The notes below the pieces were generated by a model. It did no database searches. It was not told where the DNA came from and worked only from the letters and a program-made list of their open reading frames with translations. A stretch of DNA of 64,000 bases from Melioribacteraceae bacterium (lineage in GTDB: Bacteria; Bacteroidota; Ignavibacteria; Ignavibacteriales; Melioribacteraceae), in the NCBI GenBank assembly GCA_021739765.1, contig JAIPBD010000011.1:62001-126000 (forward strand). The letters are read 5' to 3'. The position numbers and the translations under genes were made by a program. This document shows, one piece after another, positions 36,670 to 46,371 of this stretch (position 1 is its first letter; every line of letters begins with the position of its first letter).

Positions 36670-37281
36670 TTGATCTCTCAGTACGATTATATCTACATTG
36701 CTTTAACTGTACTTGCTATTCTGAGCCGGTACAAATTTTACAATTATTACAAATTTATAAAAATCCTTCCGGTCGTTTATCTTATAATAATTTTACTATT
36801 TAACACCACGGGCATTGTTACTAATTTTTTATTTATTGGCTTATTCCTCTGTGGTATTGGTGATGTTTTATTGGCAAACGAAAAAGATACTTTCCTCTAC
36901 GGATTGCTGAGTTTCTTAATCGCTCATGTATTTTATATAATTGCGTTTTTGTCAGTTTCCAAAATTCATTTGAATTATTTCCTTTTCATTTTACCATTGA
37001 TTTCAATCGTGTTGCTTTATGGCTTTCGAGCTAAATTGAAAAAACACTTCATTCCGATTTCGTTTTATCTATTGGTATTAAATCTACTTCATTTTTCAGG
37101 ATATTCTTTCAGTTACACAATTAATGATTTCTCGGCATTTTACGGCGTCATCATTTTTATACTATCCGATCTAATTTTGGCTTTCGACCGATTTGTTTTT
37201 AAAATTAAATTCGCCCAATTAATGATTTTATCTTTCTATTTTCTTGCTCAATATTTAATCGTGAAAGGATTGGTAGTGTAA
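36670..37281 (+). CDS. YhhN/TMEM86-family membrane protein
   Basis: A 203-residue protein with about seven to eight transmembrane helices and the family landmarks CGIGDVLLA near 58-66 and a conserved FILSDLILAFD near 160. The mammalian homologue TMEM86B is a lysoplasmalogenase; bacterial members are poorly characterised. The only usable start is TTG at 36670, 4 bp after the phosphatase stop. Its overlap with the next gene in TAATG places it in the same transcript. Confidence 0.8.
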   Translation: MISQYDYIYIALTVLAILSRYKFYNYYKFIKILPVVYLIIILLFNTTGIVTNFLFIGLFLCGIGDVLLANEKDTFLYGLLSFLIAHVFYIIAFLSVSKIHLNYFLFILPLISIVLLYGFRAKLKKHFIPISFYLLVLNLLHFSGYSFSYTINDFSAFYGVIIFILSDLILAFDRFVFKIKFAQLMILSFYFLAQYLIVKGLVV

Positions 37282-38057
37282 TGTGTTTGGTTGCTTTTGC
37301 CTACAAATCTCATCCTAAGTATAAATTGATTATGGTTGCAAATCGAGATGAGTTTTTGGATCGTCCTACAGCTGCGGCTAATTGGTGGGAGGAACATCCG
37401 GAAATATTATCGGGGAAGGATTTGAAAGCCGGCGGTTCATGGATGGGCATAAATAAATATGGCAAAATTGCTGTTCTGACAAATTACAGGTTGCCTGAAT
37501 TAAACATAAATTCCAGCAACTCAAGAGGTGAAATTGTCATCAACTTTTTAAAGGAATCGTTGGAAGCAAAAATTTATTCACAACAGTTGGTTGCGGAAAA
37601 GTTTGCCGGGTACAATCTAATTTTTGGCAATGTCGATGAATTATTTTACATCAATAATAGAAAATCGAGTTTGCAAAAGATTGATAATGGAATTCATTTA
37701 CTGAGTAATGCAGAATTAGATACACCGTGGTTCAAAACAGAAAGAATTAAAGGCAGATTTACTGAAATTATAAAAAGTGACAAGATCAATTCTGGGGATT
37801 TGTTTGAAATGATGAAGGATACTAAGAAGGCAAATTTTGGAGAATTGCCAAACACCGGGATTGGGCGCATTAAGGAGAAATTAATCTCATCTGCATTTAT
37901 TAAATCACCTACCTATGGTACAAGATCCACAACTATTTTAAAGATTGGTAATTCCGGTCAGGTTACTTTTATCGAGAGGAGTTTCGATAGGTTATTTAAA
38001 GGAAGGGTAACACGGAAGATTGACTTTGATTTGGACAAAAAAAAGCCGGCTAATTAG
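37281..38057 (+). CDS. NRDE-family (TANGO2-like) protein
   Basis: A 258-residue Ntn-hydrolase-like protein of the NRDE family, named for the Asn-Arg-Asp-Glu motif seen here as NRDEFLDRP at about 21-29. It begins with MCLVAF, so the Cys2 typical of the Ntn fold is present. GSWMGIN near 52-58 and STTILKI near 215 are also conserved. TANGO2 in eukaryotes affects Golgi organisation and lipid/heme handling; the bacterial role is unknown. The stop codon lies inside the loop of the downstream terminator. Confidence 0.85.
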   Translation: MCLVAFAYKSHPKYKLIMVANRDEFLDRPTAAANWWEEHPEILSGKDLKAGGSWMGINKYGKIAVLTNYRLPELNINSSNSRGEIVINFLKESLEAKIYSQQLVAEKFAGYNLIFGNVDELFYINNRKSSLQKIDNGIHLLSNAELDTPWFKTERIKGRFTEIIKSDKINSGDLFEMMKDTKKANFGELPNTGIGRIKEKLISSAFIKSPTYGTRSTTILKIGNSGQVTFIERSFDRLFKGRVTRKIDFDLDKKKPAN

Positions 38058-38066
38058 CCGGCTTAT
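38043..38066. terminator. Short hairpin terminator between convergent genes
   Basis: AAGCCGGCTA (38043-38052) pairs with TAGCCGGCTT (38055-38064) with a 2-base loop. The TAG stop of the NRDE gene is within it. Flanking A- and T-rich runs are stronger on the minus strand (TTTTTTT), so it can serve secF as well. Confidence 0.75.
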
Positions 38067-38090
38067 ATAAAAAACAAGATGAATGATGTT

Positions 38091-39230
38091 TTAGAATTCC
38101 AACTTTTTCTTGGATTTTTTTACATATTCTAAAACGAAAGGACTTGCCACGAAAACTGATGAGTAAGTCCCAACAATAATTCCCAAGAATAATGTAAACG
38201 CGAAACCTCTTAAAACTTCACCACCCGCAAAAAGTAATACGGTAACAACGAATAACGTTGTGGCGGAAGTAATAATCGTACGAGGCATCGTCTTATTTAT
38301 GGCACTATTGATATTATCTTCTAATTTTGCAGTTTTATGAATCTTTAAATTCTCTCTTACGCGGTCAAAAACAACCACTGTATCGTTGATTGAGTAACCG
38401 ACCAGTGTCAAAAATGAGGACACAACGTAAATAGATATTTCGAGATTCAATCCTGGAATCAAACCATAAAACAAGGAAAATACACCTAAAGTAATTAGAA
38501 CGTCATGAAACAACGCTGCAACGGCGCCAACCGCAAAAACAAATTTAAACCGGAAACCGAGATAAACAAGTATTCCGATCAAAGCAAGAACTACGGCGAT
38601 GATTGCATCAGTTTTTAATTCGTTACCAATTTTTGGACCAACGCGACTTGATTTTTGAACAACAAATGGATTATCTGAGTATTCTTCCTTCAAATTTTCT
38701 TCAATCCAATCGGCAATTCCAATTCTAACGATTAATTGTGTGTTCTCCGGCTCTTCCGAAACTTTTGAAGTTTGCAATCCTTCTTCAAATAGACGATCGG
38801 AAAGATCATTTGCAATTTCGGCGGATTGAAAATCGTAAGTAACATAATTTATTGCCGAATCAACAATAATCAGATCAATATCCGGATAATACTTGTTGAT
38901 TTCTCTTCCTGTTGCCGCGACAACTTGGCTATAAACATTCGCAGGTATTTCTTGAAGTTCGGTTCTAACTAATATCCCTTCATCACCACCAAAAGTTTTT
39001 ACCTCAACATTTCCAAGTCCAAGAGTATTTATTTTATCTCTTGCCGCAGAAATATCAATAGGTTTTTCAAATTTAAGTGCTACTTCGGTACCACCTTTAA
39101 AGTCAATTCCTAACTCTAATCCTCTAACAGCCAAACTGATTATTCCTGCAAGAATTAATACGCCCGAAATAATATAGGCGGTTTTTCTCTTGCTGAGGAA
39201 ATCAATATTAAGTTTTTCGAATATACGCAT
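38091..39230 (-). CDS. secF: Protein translocase subunit SecF
   Basis: SecF forms a complex with SecD and pulls exported proteins through SecYEG using the proton-motive force. The 379-residue protein has helix 1 (about 17-35), the GIDFKGG motif at about 42-48 and a periplasmic P4 domain. Five further helices follow from about residue 205, with DTVVVFDR near 288. Its length is larger than E. coli SecF because of an extended periplasmic part. It is 20 bp downstream of secD. Confidence 0.95.
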   Translation of the reverse strand: MRIFEKLNIDFLSKRKTAYIISGVLILAGIISLAVRGLELGIDFKGGTEVALKFEKPIDISAARDKINTLGLGNVEVKTFGGDEGILVRTELQEIPANVYSQVVAATGREINKYYPDIDLIIVDSAINYVTYDFQSAEIANDLSDRLFEEGLQTSKVSEEPENTQLIVRIGIADWIEENLKEEYSDNPFVVQKSSRVGPKIGNELKTDAIIAVVLALIGILVYLGFRFKFVFAVGAVAALFHDVLITLGVFSLFYGLIPGLNLEISIYVVSSFLTLVGYSINDTVVVFDRVRENLKIHKTAKLEDNINSAINKTMPRTIITSATTLFVVTVLLFAGGEVLRGFAFTLFLGIIVGTYSSVFVASPFVLEYVKKSKKKLEF

Positions 39231-39250
39231 TTAATGAAAGCTCCTCTTTA

Positions 39251-41140
39251 TTAACCAACATCAATTTTGGCACCTTTTGATGCCATAAAATCAAAAACTA
39301 ATCGTGTTACTACAAGTGCCGCAAAAAGACTGGATGCGATACCAATCATCAATGTGAGCGCGAATCCTTGAACGGGACCGCTACCAAATTGATAAAGGAT
39401 AATACCTGTAAAAAACGTTGTAATATTCGAGTCAAAAATGGCCGAATATGAATTTGAATATCCGCCTTCAATAGACGCTCGAACAGTTTTACCGGTTGCA
39501 AGTTCTTCTCTAATTCTTTCAAATATCAGAACATTTGCGTCCACTGCCATACCGATGGTAAGAATTATACCGGCGATACCGGGCAATGTTAATGTCGCTT
39601 GAAAACCGGCCAGGATTCCCATTATAAAAACGATTGTAAAGAATAAAGCCAAGTCTGCAACCATTCCCGATTTTTTATAATACCAAACCATAAATAATGC
39701 GACAACAATAAAACCGATGAAAATTGAATTGAAACCTTGGTTAATAGAATCTTGTCCAAGTGATGGTCCAACAGTCCTTTCATCAATAATATCAATAGGT
39801 GCAGGAAGTGCACCGGCTTTTAATACAATTTCAATTAGTTTGGCCTCTTCCATATTGTCCAAACCTTCAATTTGTGATCTTCCACCAACAATTTTACCGT
39901 TAATGTTTGGTGCCATGTAAACAAAATTGTCGAGAACAATTGCCAAACGTTTATTGATGTTCGATCCCGTAATTCTAGCCCATTCTAATGAGCCTTCAGA
40001 ATTCATTTGCATTGAGACAATCGGTGAAGTGGTGCTTGGATCAATATTCGCCTGTGCGTCCTCTATTACACCACCGGTTAATTCAGCTTGTTTATTAACA
40101 AGATAAAGTTTGTAGAACTCGACAGCTTCCTGCGTTGTGACGGGCTTCGCTGAAAATTTGAATTCAACGTTGTCTGGAATAATTCTTTGCACTTCTTCAA
40201 GTTGAAGATAATTGTAAAGTTTATCCCTATCGTCAGCTTTTACGTATGCATCAGCAACAGGGCTTTGAGGAATCACTTGCGCAATTGAGTAAAATGGATG
40301 TTTTTTCCTAAATTCTTCCTCACTCAAATCTGCTTCCGATAATGAATCAGTTTCAACCGAAGTTGTATCTTCACCATATAAAGCTTTTGCGAGAACTTCA
40401 TCCACTCGATTCATAATCGGTACAGTGAAATCAGGTTCTTTAACCAATTTGAATTCGAGCAGAGCTCGTCCTTGAATTAATCTTTTAGCCTCTTCTTCTC
40501 GGGCAATACCCGGAAGTTCGACTATGATTCTCCTGGCACCTTGTTTTTGGATACTCGGTTCCGAGACACCATATTGATCAACCCGGTTTCGTATAATTTC
40601 TATTGCGCGCGTAACCGCATCTGATTCTTGCTCTTCCAAATTTTCGATAATATCTTCATCGCTCTCTCGAATAGAACCGAAGTATCGGCTAAGGCGAATT
40701 CCTTCTTGTTGAAGTTTATTTGCCAAAAGTGTTACAACATTTTCATCCGAATCTCTCGATTCAATCTCAGCTTCTTTTAGAAGTTTATTATAAACTTCAT
40801 CAGGATCGTTTGCCAACCTTTCCAAAAGCTTTGCCGTATTAACTTCCATCACAAGATACATACCACCTTGAAGGTCCAAACCAAGCTTAACACGTTTTTC
40901 TCTTGCGTCTTTGTATGTTTCGTTCGATAGTCTTAAACTATCAGCTTTAACTTCGAGTAAAAGTTCCAGGTCCTCATCAGAAATGGTGGGTGACTGAACT
41001 TTAATATTCTCTTTAATTACAGCTAACTCTTCTTCAATTTCGCTATTGTTTTGGATATCTTGGTAAGTAGGATAGAGAAGGAATAAACTGAACAGAAAGA
41101 GTGCTGTAATTAGAACAATTCTAAATCTAAATTCTTTCAT
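39251..41140 (-). CDS. secD: Protein translocase subunit SecD
   Basis: SecD is the larger partner of SecF. The 629 residues show an N-terminal helix (about 6-24), the KLGLDLQGG motif at about 85-93, a long periplasmic region with IRNRVDQYGVSEP (P1 fold) and TGSNINK, and six C-terminal helices with GMAVDANVLIFERIREE. The linker about 30-80 is rich in charged residues and longer than in E. coli. A well-formed promoter lies about 54 bp upstream, so secD-secF is its own operon. Confidence 0.96.
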   Translation of the reverse strand: MKEFRFRIVLITALFLFSLFLLYPTYQDIQNNSEIEEELAVIKENIKVQSPTISDEDLELLLEVKADSLRLSNETYKDAREKRVKLGLDLQGGMYLVMEVNTAKLLERLANDPDEVYNKLLKEAEIESRDSDENVVTLLANKLQQEGIRLSRYFGSIRESDEDIIENLEEQESDAVTRAIEIIRNRVDQYGVSEPSIQKQGARRIIVELPGIAREEEAKRLIQGRALLEFKLVKEPDFTVPIMNRVDEVLAKALYGEDTTSVETDSLSEADLSEEEFRKKHPFYSIAQVIPQSPVADAYVKADDRDKLYNYLQLEEVQRIIPDNVEFKFSAKPVTTQEAVEFYKLYLVNKQAELTGGVIEDAQANIDPSTTSPIVSMQMNSEGSLEWARITGSNINKRLAIVLDNFVYMAPNINGKIVGGRSQIEGLDNMEEAKLIEIVLKAGALPAPIDIIDERTVGPSLGQDSINQGFNSIFIGFIVVALFMVWYYKKSGMVADLALFFTIVFIMGILAGFQATLTLPGIAGIILTIGMAVDANVLIFERIREELATGKTVRASIEGGYSNSYSAIFDSNITTFFTGIILYQFGSGPVQGFALTLMIGIASSLFAALVVTRLVFDFMASKGAKIDVG

Positions 41141-41193
41141 AATAGTGACTTAACCCAATTTAATTATTTGATTCAAATTAATTCAGAACAACG

Positions 41194-41222
41194 AATATAG
41201 AGAGTAACCCCAATAAAATCAA
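41194..41222 (-). promoter_or_regulatory. Predicted sigma-70-type promoter of secD-secF
   Basis: On the minus strand TTGATT (41222-41217) and TATATT (41199-41194) are separated by exactly 17 bases, 53 bases upstream of the secD ATG and just past the terminator of the ribosomal operon. Confidence 0.7.
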
Positions 41223-41263
41223 CGATAACTTGGAGTTTAGAGTCCCGGTTAATCATTGCTCTA

Positions 41264-41293
41264 AATAAAAAAAGCTGTCCTACAGGACAGCTT
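41264..41293 (-). terminator. Terminator of the prs-to-rplI operon
   Basis: A perfect 10-bp stem, AAGCTGTCCT (41272-41281) with AGGACAGCTT (41284-41293) and a 2-base loop, followed on the minus strand by a T-run and ATTTAG, 18 bases after the rplI stop. Confidence 0.88.
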
Positions 41294-41311
41294 CAACAAA
41301 CTTGATATCTG

Positions 41312-41755
41312 TTATTCCCTGACAACCCAGGTTTTAACCGCAGCAACAACTTCAGGGTGCAATTTGATATTTACTGTATAAATGCCAAGTGATTTGATGG
41401 TTTCAGAAATTTCGATTTTTCTTTTATCTAATTCAAAACCTTTTTCTTTCAAGGAATCTGCAATCATTTGAGTAGTTACAGTTCCGAAGATTTTATCTTC
41501 CTCACCAACTTTAACCGGTATCGTGATTGAAACCTTTTCAAGTTCGCCAGATAACTTTTGAGCCGTTTCCAACTCTTTTTGCTCAACTTTAGCTACTTGT
41601 TTTTTCTCTTCTTCTAAAGATCTTATGCTACCGGCGGTTGCAGGATAAGCGATTTGCCTCGGGAAAAGGAAGTTATTCGCATATCCGTCTTTTACGTCAA
41701 CAATTTCGCCAATTTTCCCGAGTATGTCGAAATTTTTTCTAAGTATTACTTTCAT
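41312..41755 (-). CDS. rplI: 50S ribosomal protein L9
   Basis: L9 binds 23S rRNA domain V and bridges out from the L1 side of the large subunit. The 147-residue length is standard. The N-terminal domain starts MKVILRKN and has GYANNFLFPRQIAYPA; a long charged helix (about 45-75) leads to the C-terminal domain. It is the last gene of the rpsF-ssb-rpsR-rplI set and is followed by a strong terminator. Confidence 0.97.
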   Translation of the reverse strand: MKVILRKNFDILGKIGEIVDVKDGYANNFLFPRQIAYPATAGSIRSLEEEKKQVAKVEQKELETAQKLSGELEKVSITIPVKVGEEDKIFGTVTTQMIADSLKEKGFELDKRKIEISETIKSLGIYTVNIKLHPEVVAAVKTWVVRE

Positions 41756-41768
41756 TAATATATCCTCA

Positions 41769-41984
41769 CTACTTAACTGCTTCTGATACGAAAGGCATGA
41801 CAGCTATTTGTCTTGCTCTTTTTATTGCTCGAACGAGCTCTCGATGCTGTTTAGCACTAAGACCCGTAATTCTACGAGGAATAATTTTACCTTGATCAGT
41901 TACAAATTTTTGTAATTTTTTTGAATCTTTGTAATCAATGAATTCATCGATTACGCGTCTTGCTCTTTTTGTTTTCATTCTCAC
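41769..41984 (-). CDS. rpsR: 30S ribosomal protein S18
   Basis: S18 pairs with S6 on the platform of the small subunit. The 71 residues contain the family core [17 protein letters not shown] and [24 protein letters not shown] keep GTG 41984 as the start because GGAG is 5 bases before it; ATG 41978 is two codons on. The start overlaps the ssb stop in GTGA, indicating coupled translation. Confidence 0.96.
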   Translation of the reverse strand: MRMKTKRARRVIDEFIDYKDSKKLQKFVTDQGKIIPRRITGLSAKQHRELVRAIKRARQIAVMPFVSEAVK

Positions 41985-42484
41985 TTATTCTCCTTTTTTT
42001 CCTCGTCATTCATAAGCTTTGATTCATCCTCTGATAAAAATTTATCGAAGGAATCAGCTTCATAATTGTCTTCGTCGCCAGAATCTCCGATAGTATCATC
42101 AATATCGTATGATTCATCATCTTCATCGTCAGATTTATTAAATTTATTAAGGAATTGAATTCGTTTTGCTTTTATTTCAACAATCGTTCTATTCCTTTCC
42201 TCGTCAGTTCTAAAAGTCCGGCTTTGCAATTCACCGTCAATCAAAACAGCGCTTCCTTTTTTAAGTCTGTCTCTGCAGCTATCAGCGAGTTTGTTCCATG
42301 CCACAACACCAACATAACAAACATCTTCTTGCCATTGATTAGAACTATCTTTATATCGTCTATTAACAGCAATATGAAAGTTTACAACTGGTGTTCTATT
42401 TGATGTTTCCCTAAACACAGGGTCTTTTGTTAAATTACCGGCAACAATAACGGTATTTAATTCAGGCATTTTTAAATCAGCCAT
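41981..42484 (-). CDS. ssb: Single-stranded DNA-binding protein with atypical C-terminus
   Basis: Ssb protects single-stranded DNA and recruits replication and repair proteins. The 167-residue protein has the OB fold (about 8-112, with VAGNLTKDP and [10 protein letters not shown]) and then an acidic Asp/Glu-rich tail. The usual hydrophobic tip DDDIPF, which contacts partner proteins, is absent; the protein ends EEKKENK and the stop is in frame with no sign of a frameshift. The position between rpsF and rpsR is the canonical one, so this is the conserved locus with a changed tail. Confidence 0.94.
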   Translation of the reverse strand: MADLKMPELNTVIVAGNLTKDPVFRETSNRTPVVNFHIAVNRRYKDSSNQWQEDVCYVGVVAWNKLADSCRDRLKKGSAVLIDGELQSRTFRTDEERNRTIVEIKAKRIQFLNKFNKSDDEDDESYDIDDTIGDSGDEDNYEADSFDKFLSEDESKLMNDEEKKENK

Positions 42485-42502
42485 AAATTACCTCCATCCA
42501 GC

Positions 42503-42919
42503 TTATTCTTTAGTATCATTTGATGTTGAATCATCACTTTCTGTTGGTCCGCTTACAGCAGACACTTCATCGGTTACGGCTTCTAGTTCAGCTTTTTCTT
42601 TCACGCTAGCGTAGTATTCTACAGCATTTTTATCTAATTGAATTGTAAGATAACGGATGATGTTTTCATCCAAACGGAAATTTCTTTCTAAGTCGCTGAT
42701 AAGAATTGAAGGAGCGGTAAATCTGTAAACAGCGTAATACCCTGTTTTAGATTTTTGGATTGGGTAGGCGAGTCTTTTTCTTCCCCATTTCTCAGTTTCT
42801 GAAATTTCTCCGCCTTGAGATTTGATGAATTCTTCAACTTTTGATAGAGATTCATCAATTTGTGCATCTTCCAATGCTGCGTTAAGTAACACAACACTTT
42901 CATAGTGTCTATTCGTCAT
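42503..42919 (-). CDS. rpsF: 30S ribosomal protein S6
   Basis: S6 binds S18 on the 30S platform. The core (about 1-98) carries RHYESVVLLN, GRKRLAYPIQKSKTGYYAVYRF and NFRLDENIIRYL. About 40 residues of acidic low-complexity sequence extend the C-terminus beyond the roughly 100-residue core. E. coli S6 also has an acidic tail that receives glutamates, but RimK is not in this window. A strong GGGAGG site precedes the ATG. Confidence 0.97.
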   Translation of the reverse strand: MTNRHYESVVLLNAALEDAQIDESLSKVEEFIKSQGGEISETEKWGRKRLAYPIQKSKTGYYAVYRFTAPSILISDLERNFRLDENIIRYLTIQLDKNAVEYYASVKEKAELEAVTDEVSAVSGPTESDDSTSNDTKE

Positions 42920-42943
42920 ATTTCCTCCCTTTGGTCTTGACGT

Positions 42944-42972
42944 CCCTCTAACTCAAAAAGTTGAGAGAAGGG
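42944..42972 (-). promoter_or_regulatory. Hairpin in the rpsF leader
   Basis: In the 68-base gap between hppA and rpsF, CTCAA and TTGAG form an inner 5-bp helix with a 4-base loop, and CCCT/AGGG an outer 4-bp helix, separated by an internal loop. There is no T-run, so it is not a terminator. S6:S18 feedback sites lie at this position in many bacteria; the conserved bulge of that motif was not confirmed. Confidence 0.3.
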
Positions 42973-42987
42973 TCTACTAATATAAAA

Positions 42988-45054
42988 TTATTTGATCAGT
43001 GGTGCAATAACTAAAGAAACCACCGACATTAACTTGATTAAAATGTTTAATGATGGACCGGATGTATCTTTGAATGGATCACCCACGGTATCACCAACTA
43101 CTGAAGCTTTATGAGCATCAGATCCTTTTCCGTAAAGAAAACCGTCAACTTTTAATCCACCTTCTATTAATTTTTTTGCATTGTCCCAGGCTCCACCGGC
43201 GTTTGATTGAAAAATGGCCATCAATACACCACTTACTGTTACTCCTGCCAAAACTCCGGCTAACATTTCCTTGCTGACAAAGCCAACGGCAACCGGAACG
43301 GAAACAGCTAAAAGCCCCGGAAGTATCATTTCTCTAATTGCAGCTTTAGTCGAAATTTCAACACATTTGGAATATTCGGCAACCGCTGTGCCTTCTCTTA
43401 ATCCTTTAATTTCTCGAAATTGGCGACCAACTTCAATTATCATCTCTTTTGCCGCTCTACCAACAGCACCCATTGCCATGGCCGAAAATAAAAATGGAAG
43501 CATAGCACCAAGAAATAATCCGCCCATAATAACAGGTTTAGAAATATCAATCGTACTAATCTCAGCTTGTATCATGTAAGCTGAAAAAAGAGCAAGCGCC
43601 GTTAATGCGGCAGATCCTATAGCAAATCCTTTACCGATTGCGGCTGTTGTATTTCCAACTGCGTCCAGCTTGTCGGTTCTTTCCCGAACCTCTTTAGGTA
43701 AATTTGCCATTTCCGCGATTCCACCGGCGTTATCGGAGATCGGACCATAAGCATCAACTGCCAATTGAATTCCTGTTGTAGAAAGCATACCCAATGCAGC
43801 AAGCGCAATTCCGTACAAATTAGCAAAATGAAATGCACTGATAATCGCGGCAACGATAAGCATTACGGGAATAGCTGTTGACATCATTCCGACTCCCAAT
43901 CCCGAAATAATATTTGTAGCTGATCCGGTGATTGATTGGCTCGCTATGTTTTTCACAGGTGCATATTCAGTACCTGTATAATATTCTGTAACAAGTCCAA
44001 TTGCGCTTCCTGCCGCAAGTCCAATTACAGATGCAAAAAATACACCCAAACTTGTATATGTAAATTCATTATATATCCATGATTCTGGAAGAACGGCTGT
44101 AATAAGGAAATAAATTCCTACAACCATCAAACCGGCGGTTCCGAATTCACCCAAATTCAAAGCTTTCTGAGGATTGCCACCTTCTTTTACCCGGACAAAA
44201 AATGTACCGGCAATTGAAAGAACAATTCCAAGTGCCGCAACGAATAAAGGAAGCAAAACTGCGGATAGAGTAAAACCTTCGGGCATCACAACAGTGAATG
44301 CAGCGCCTAAAACCATGGAGCCGATTATTGCGCCGACATACGATTCAAAAAGATCTGCCCCCATTCCGGCAACATCCCCAACATTGTCTCCAACATTATC
44401 GGCAATTGTCGCAGGGTTTCTAGGATCATCTTCGGGGATACCTTCATAAACTTTTCCAGCCAAATCAGCTCCGACATCAGCGGCTTTTGTATAAATACCA
44501 CCACCAACACGAGCAAATAGGGCTATCGATGATGCGCCAAGCGAAAACCCGGAGAGCACATTTATCACTTTAACTAAATCCCAATTCATATTTGAATAGG
44601 CAATGAAAAGCGCACTAAGCCCAAATATTCCAAGACCAACAACATTCATTCCCATTATCGAACCACCGGAAAAAGCAATTTGAAGTGCGGGACCCAAACC
44701 CTCACGGGCAGCATGGGTTGTTCTCACGTTTGCTTTCGTCGCGGCGATCATTCCAAGAAATCCAGCTAAAGCCGAACAGACGGCTCCAACGATGAATGAT
44801 ATCGAAATAAGCCATGATGAGTCGTCCCTTCCACTATTGGAAAAAGCCAACAATACGGCAACAACGGTTACAAAAATTGCCAGGGTTTTATATTCTGTTT
44901 TTAAGAAAGCAATTGCACCATCTTTAATATGACCGGCAATTTCGATCATTTTATCGGTGCCTTGTTCTTTTTTGGTAATCCACGTATTCTTAAAAAATGA
45001 GAAAAGCAAGGCTAATAAGCCTGAAGCCGGAATGAGATAAATCAGCATATCCAT
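42988..45054 (-). CDS. hppA: Membrane-bound ion-pumping pyrophosphatase
   Basis: HppA hydrolyses pyrophosphate and pumps H+ or Na+ across the membrane. The 688 residues give about 16 transmembrane helices. The substrate site shows [20 protein letters not shown]-like and [19 protein letters not shown] motifs, and the C-terminal [14 protein letters not shown] is conserved. [11 protein letters not shown] near 470 has Ala where K+-independent enzymes have Lys, pointing to the K+-dependent class. Whether Na+ or H+ is pumped cannot be decided here. A GAGG site precedes the ATG. Confidence 0.93.
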   Translation of the reverse strand: MDMLIYLIPASGLLALLFSFFKNTWITKKEQGTDKMIEIAGHIKDGAIAFLKTEYKTLAIFVTVVAVLLAFSNSGRDDSSWLISISFIVGAVCSALAGFLGMIAATKANVRTTHAAREGLGPALQIAFSGGSIMGMNVVGLGIFGLSALFIAYSNMNWDLVKVINVLSGFSLGASSIALFARVGGGIYTKAADVGADLAGKVYEGIPEDDPRNPATIADNVGDNVGDVAGMGADLFESYVGAIIGSMVLGAAFTVVMPEGFTLSAVLLPLFVAALGIVLSIAGTFFVRVKEGGNPQKALNLGEFGTAGLMVVGIYFLITAVLPESWIYNEFTYTSLGVFFASVIGLAAGSAIGLVTEYYTGTEYAPVKNIASQSITGSATNIISGLGVGMMSTAIPVMLIVAAIISAFHFANLYGIALAALGMLSTTGIQLAVDAYGPISDNAGGIAEMANLPKEVRERTDKLDAVGNTTAAIGKGFAIGSAALTALALFSAYMIQAEISTIDISKPVIMGGLFLGAMLPFLFSAMAMGAVGRAAKEMIIEVGRQFREIKGLREGTAVAEYSKCVEISTKAAIREMILPGLLAVSVPVAVGFVSKEMLAGVLAGVTVSGVLMAIFQSNAGGAWDNAKKLIEGGLKVDGFLYGKGSDAHKASVVGDTVGDPFKDTSGPSLNILIKLMSVVSLVIAPLIK

Positions 45055-45063
45055 AGTGTGCCT

Positions 45064-45666
45064 CTATGTTCCTTTTTGATTTGGTTCTTCATTTAATTTA
45101 TTATTTGTAGCTGCGAAATGATTTAGCATTGCACTACTTCCACCGCGGATAAAATTTTCGATCAATTCAACAGAATAATCAATCGGTTTTTTTATTTCAG
45201 TGAATTCATCATCAGAAATTCTATCCAGAACGTAAGCAGCCATTTTACCTTTGCTAAAATCACTCCCAATTCCAAACCGAAGGCGTGGGAAATTTTCCGA
45301 TTGTAAATGATAGATTATGGATTCAATCCCGTTGTGTCCACCTGTGCCTCCTGACTTCCTAATCCGTATTCTCCCGGAAGGAAGATTTATATCATCAGTA
45401 ATTACTAATAAATCCGGTATTTCAATACCATATCGTTCAGTAATATCTTTGGCACATAAACCACTGTTATTAACGTAAGTAGTGGGTTTAATTAAGCCAA
45501 AAGAAGCGGCATCCAAGGACCCGCTTCCGAAAAAACAATCAAACTTTGATGCCTTGAAACTAATTTGATGTTTCTCTGCAAATTTATCTAAAATAATAAA
45601 TCCCAGATTGTGTCTTGTATTCTCATACTTCAATCCGGGATTTCCAATTCCTAAAACCGCTCTCAA
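45064..45666 (-). CDS. pth: Peptidyl-tRNA hydrolase
   Basis: Pth releases tRNA from peptidyl-tRNA dropped by ribosomes. The 200-residue protein has GIGNPGLKYENTRHNLGF (catalytic His near 19), KPTTYVNNSG, the catalytic Asp in VITDDINLP and GGTGGHNGIESI. The start is TTG with AAGGAA 5 bases upstream; a nearby out-of-frame ATG runs into a stop at once. It lies between rplY and hppA, 21 bp after the former. Confidence 0.96.
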   Translation of the reverse strand: MRAVLGIGNPGLKYENTRHNLGFIILDKFAEKHQISFKASKFDCFFGSGSLDAASFGLIKPTTYVNNSGLCAKDITERYGIEIPDLLVITDDINLPSGRIRIRKSGGTGGHNGIESIIYHLQSENFPRLRFGIGSDFSKGKMAAYVLDRISDDEFTEIKKPIDYSVELIENFIRGGSSAMLNHFAATNNKLNEEPNQKGT

Positions 45667-45687
45667 TACATTTCCTTCGATACTAAC

Positions 45688-46344
45688 CTATTCGGATTCA
45701 GAGTCAGTTTTGCCTTTACCAATAACTTCAGGACCTTCCGGTTCTTCGCCAATTCCTAATTCATCAACTTCTTCGGTAGCAACTTCTTCTTCTAATCGCG
45801 GAGCTTGAATTGCAACGACCATTGTCTCTTCAGAACTTACAATTTTAATATTTTCGAAATTAAGATCCTTAACAAAAATAGAATCACCCATTTTTAAGGC
45901 TGAAGCATCAACTTCTAGATGATCAGGAATATTTTTTGGTAAACAAGAAACTTCCAATCTGTGGGCACCAATTGTAAGAATTCCACCCTCTTGAACTCCT
46001 TCCGGCTTTGAACCTGTAATTAAAACAGGAATTTCCATTTGAAGTTCTTGCCCTGCCGTAAGACCGTAAAGATCAAAATGCATCACTTCGTCGGTAACCG
46101 GATGAAATTGAACATCTTTAATAATGCATCTGTTCTCTTCGCCGCCATCGACAGATAAACCTATGATATTTGATGAAGATGTAAAAACAAAAGGATTGAT
46201 CTTGTTTTTCGGAACCGTGATAACCGTGGGTTCATTGCCGCCGGAATAAAACACACCAGGAACAAATCCTTCTTTTCTGAGTGTATTAAGATTACCTTTG
46301 GTCATCGGTTCTCTTTTTTTTGCTTCTAATTTAGTATCGGACAT
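45688..46344 (-). CDS. rplY: 50S ribosomal protein L25/general stress protein Ctc
   Basis: L25 binds 5S rRNA. The 218-residue protein is the long Ctc/TL5 type: an N-terminal 5S-binding domain (about 1-92, with GFVPGVFYSGG and HFDLYGL) and a beta-rich C-terminal domain (about 93-185), followed by an acidic Glu/Pro-rich tail. It follows prs by 27 bp and precedes pth, a common gene order. Confidence 0.95.
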   Translation of the reverse strand: MSDTKLEAKKREPMTKGNLNTLRKEGFVPGVFYSGGNEPTVITVPKNKINPFVFTSSSNIIGLSVDGGEENRCIIKDVQFHPVTDEVMHFDLYGLTAGQELQMEIPVLITGSKPEGVQEGGILTIGAHRLEVSCLPKNIPDHLEVDASALKMGDSIFVKDLNFENIKIVSSEETMVVAIQAPRLEEEVATEEVDELGIGEEPEGPEVIGKGKTDSESE

Positions 46345-46371
46345 TTTTAGTACCTCTTATAATTTTCAAAC

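Noticed and set aside
42944-42972. Terminator between hppA and rpsF
   Set aside because: The hairpin has no following T-run on the minus strand.
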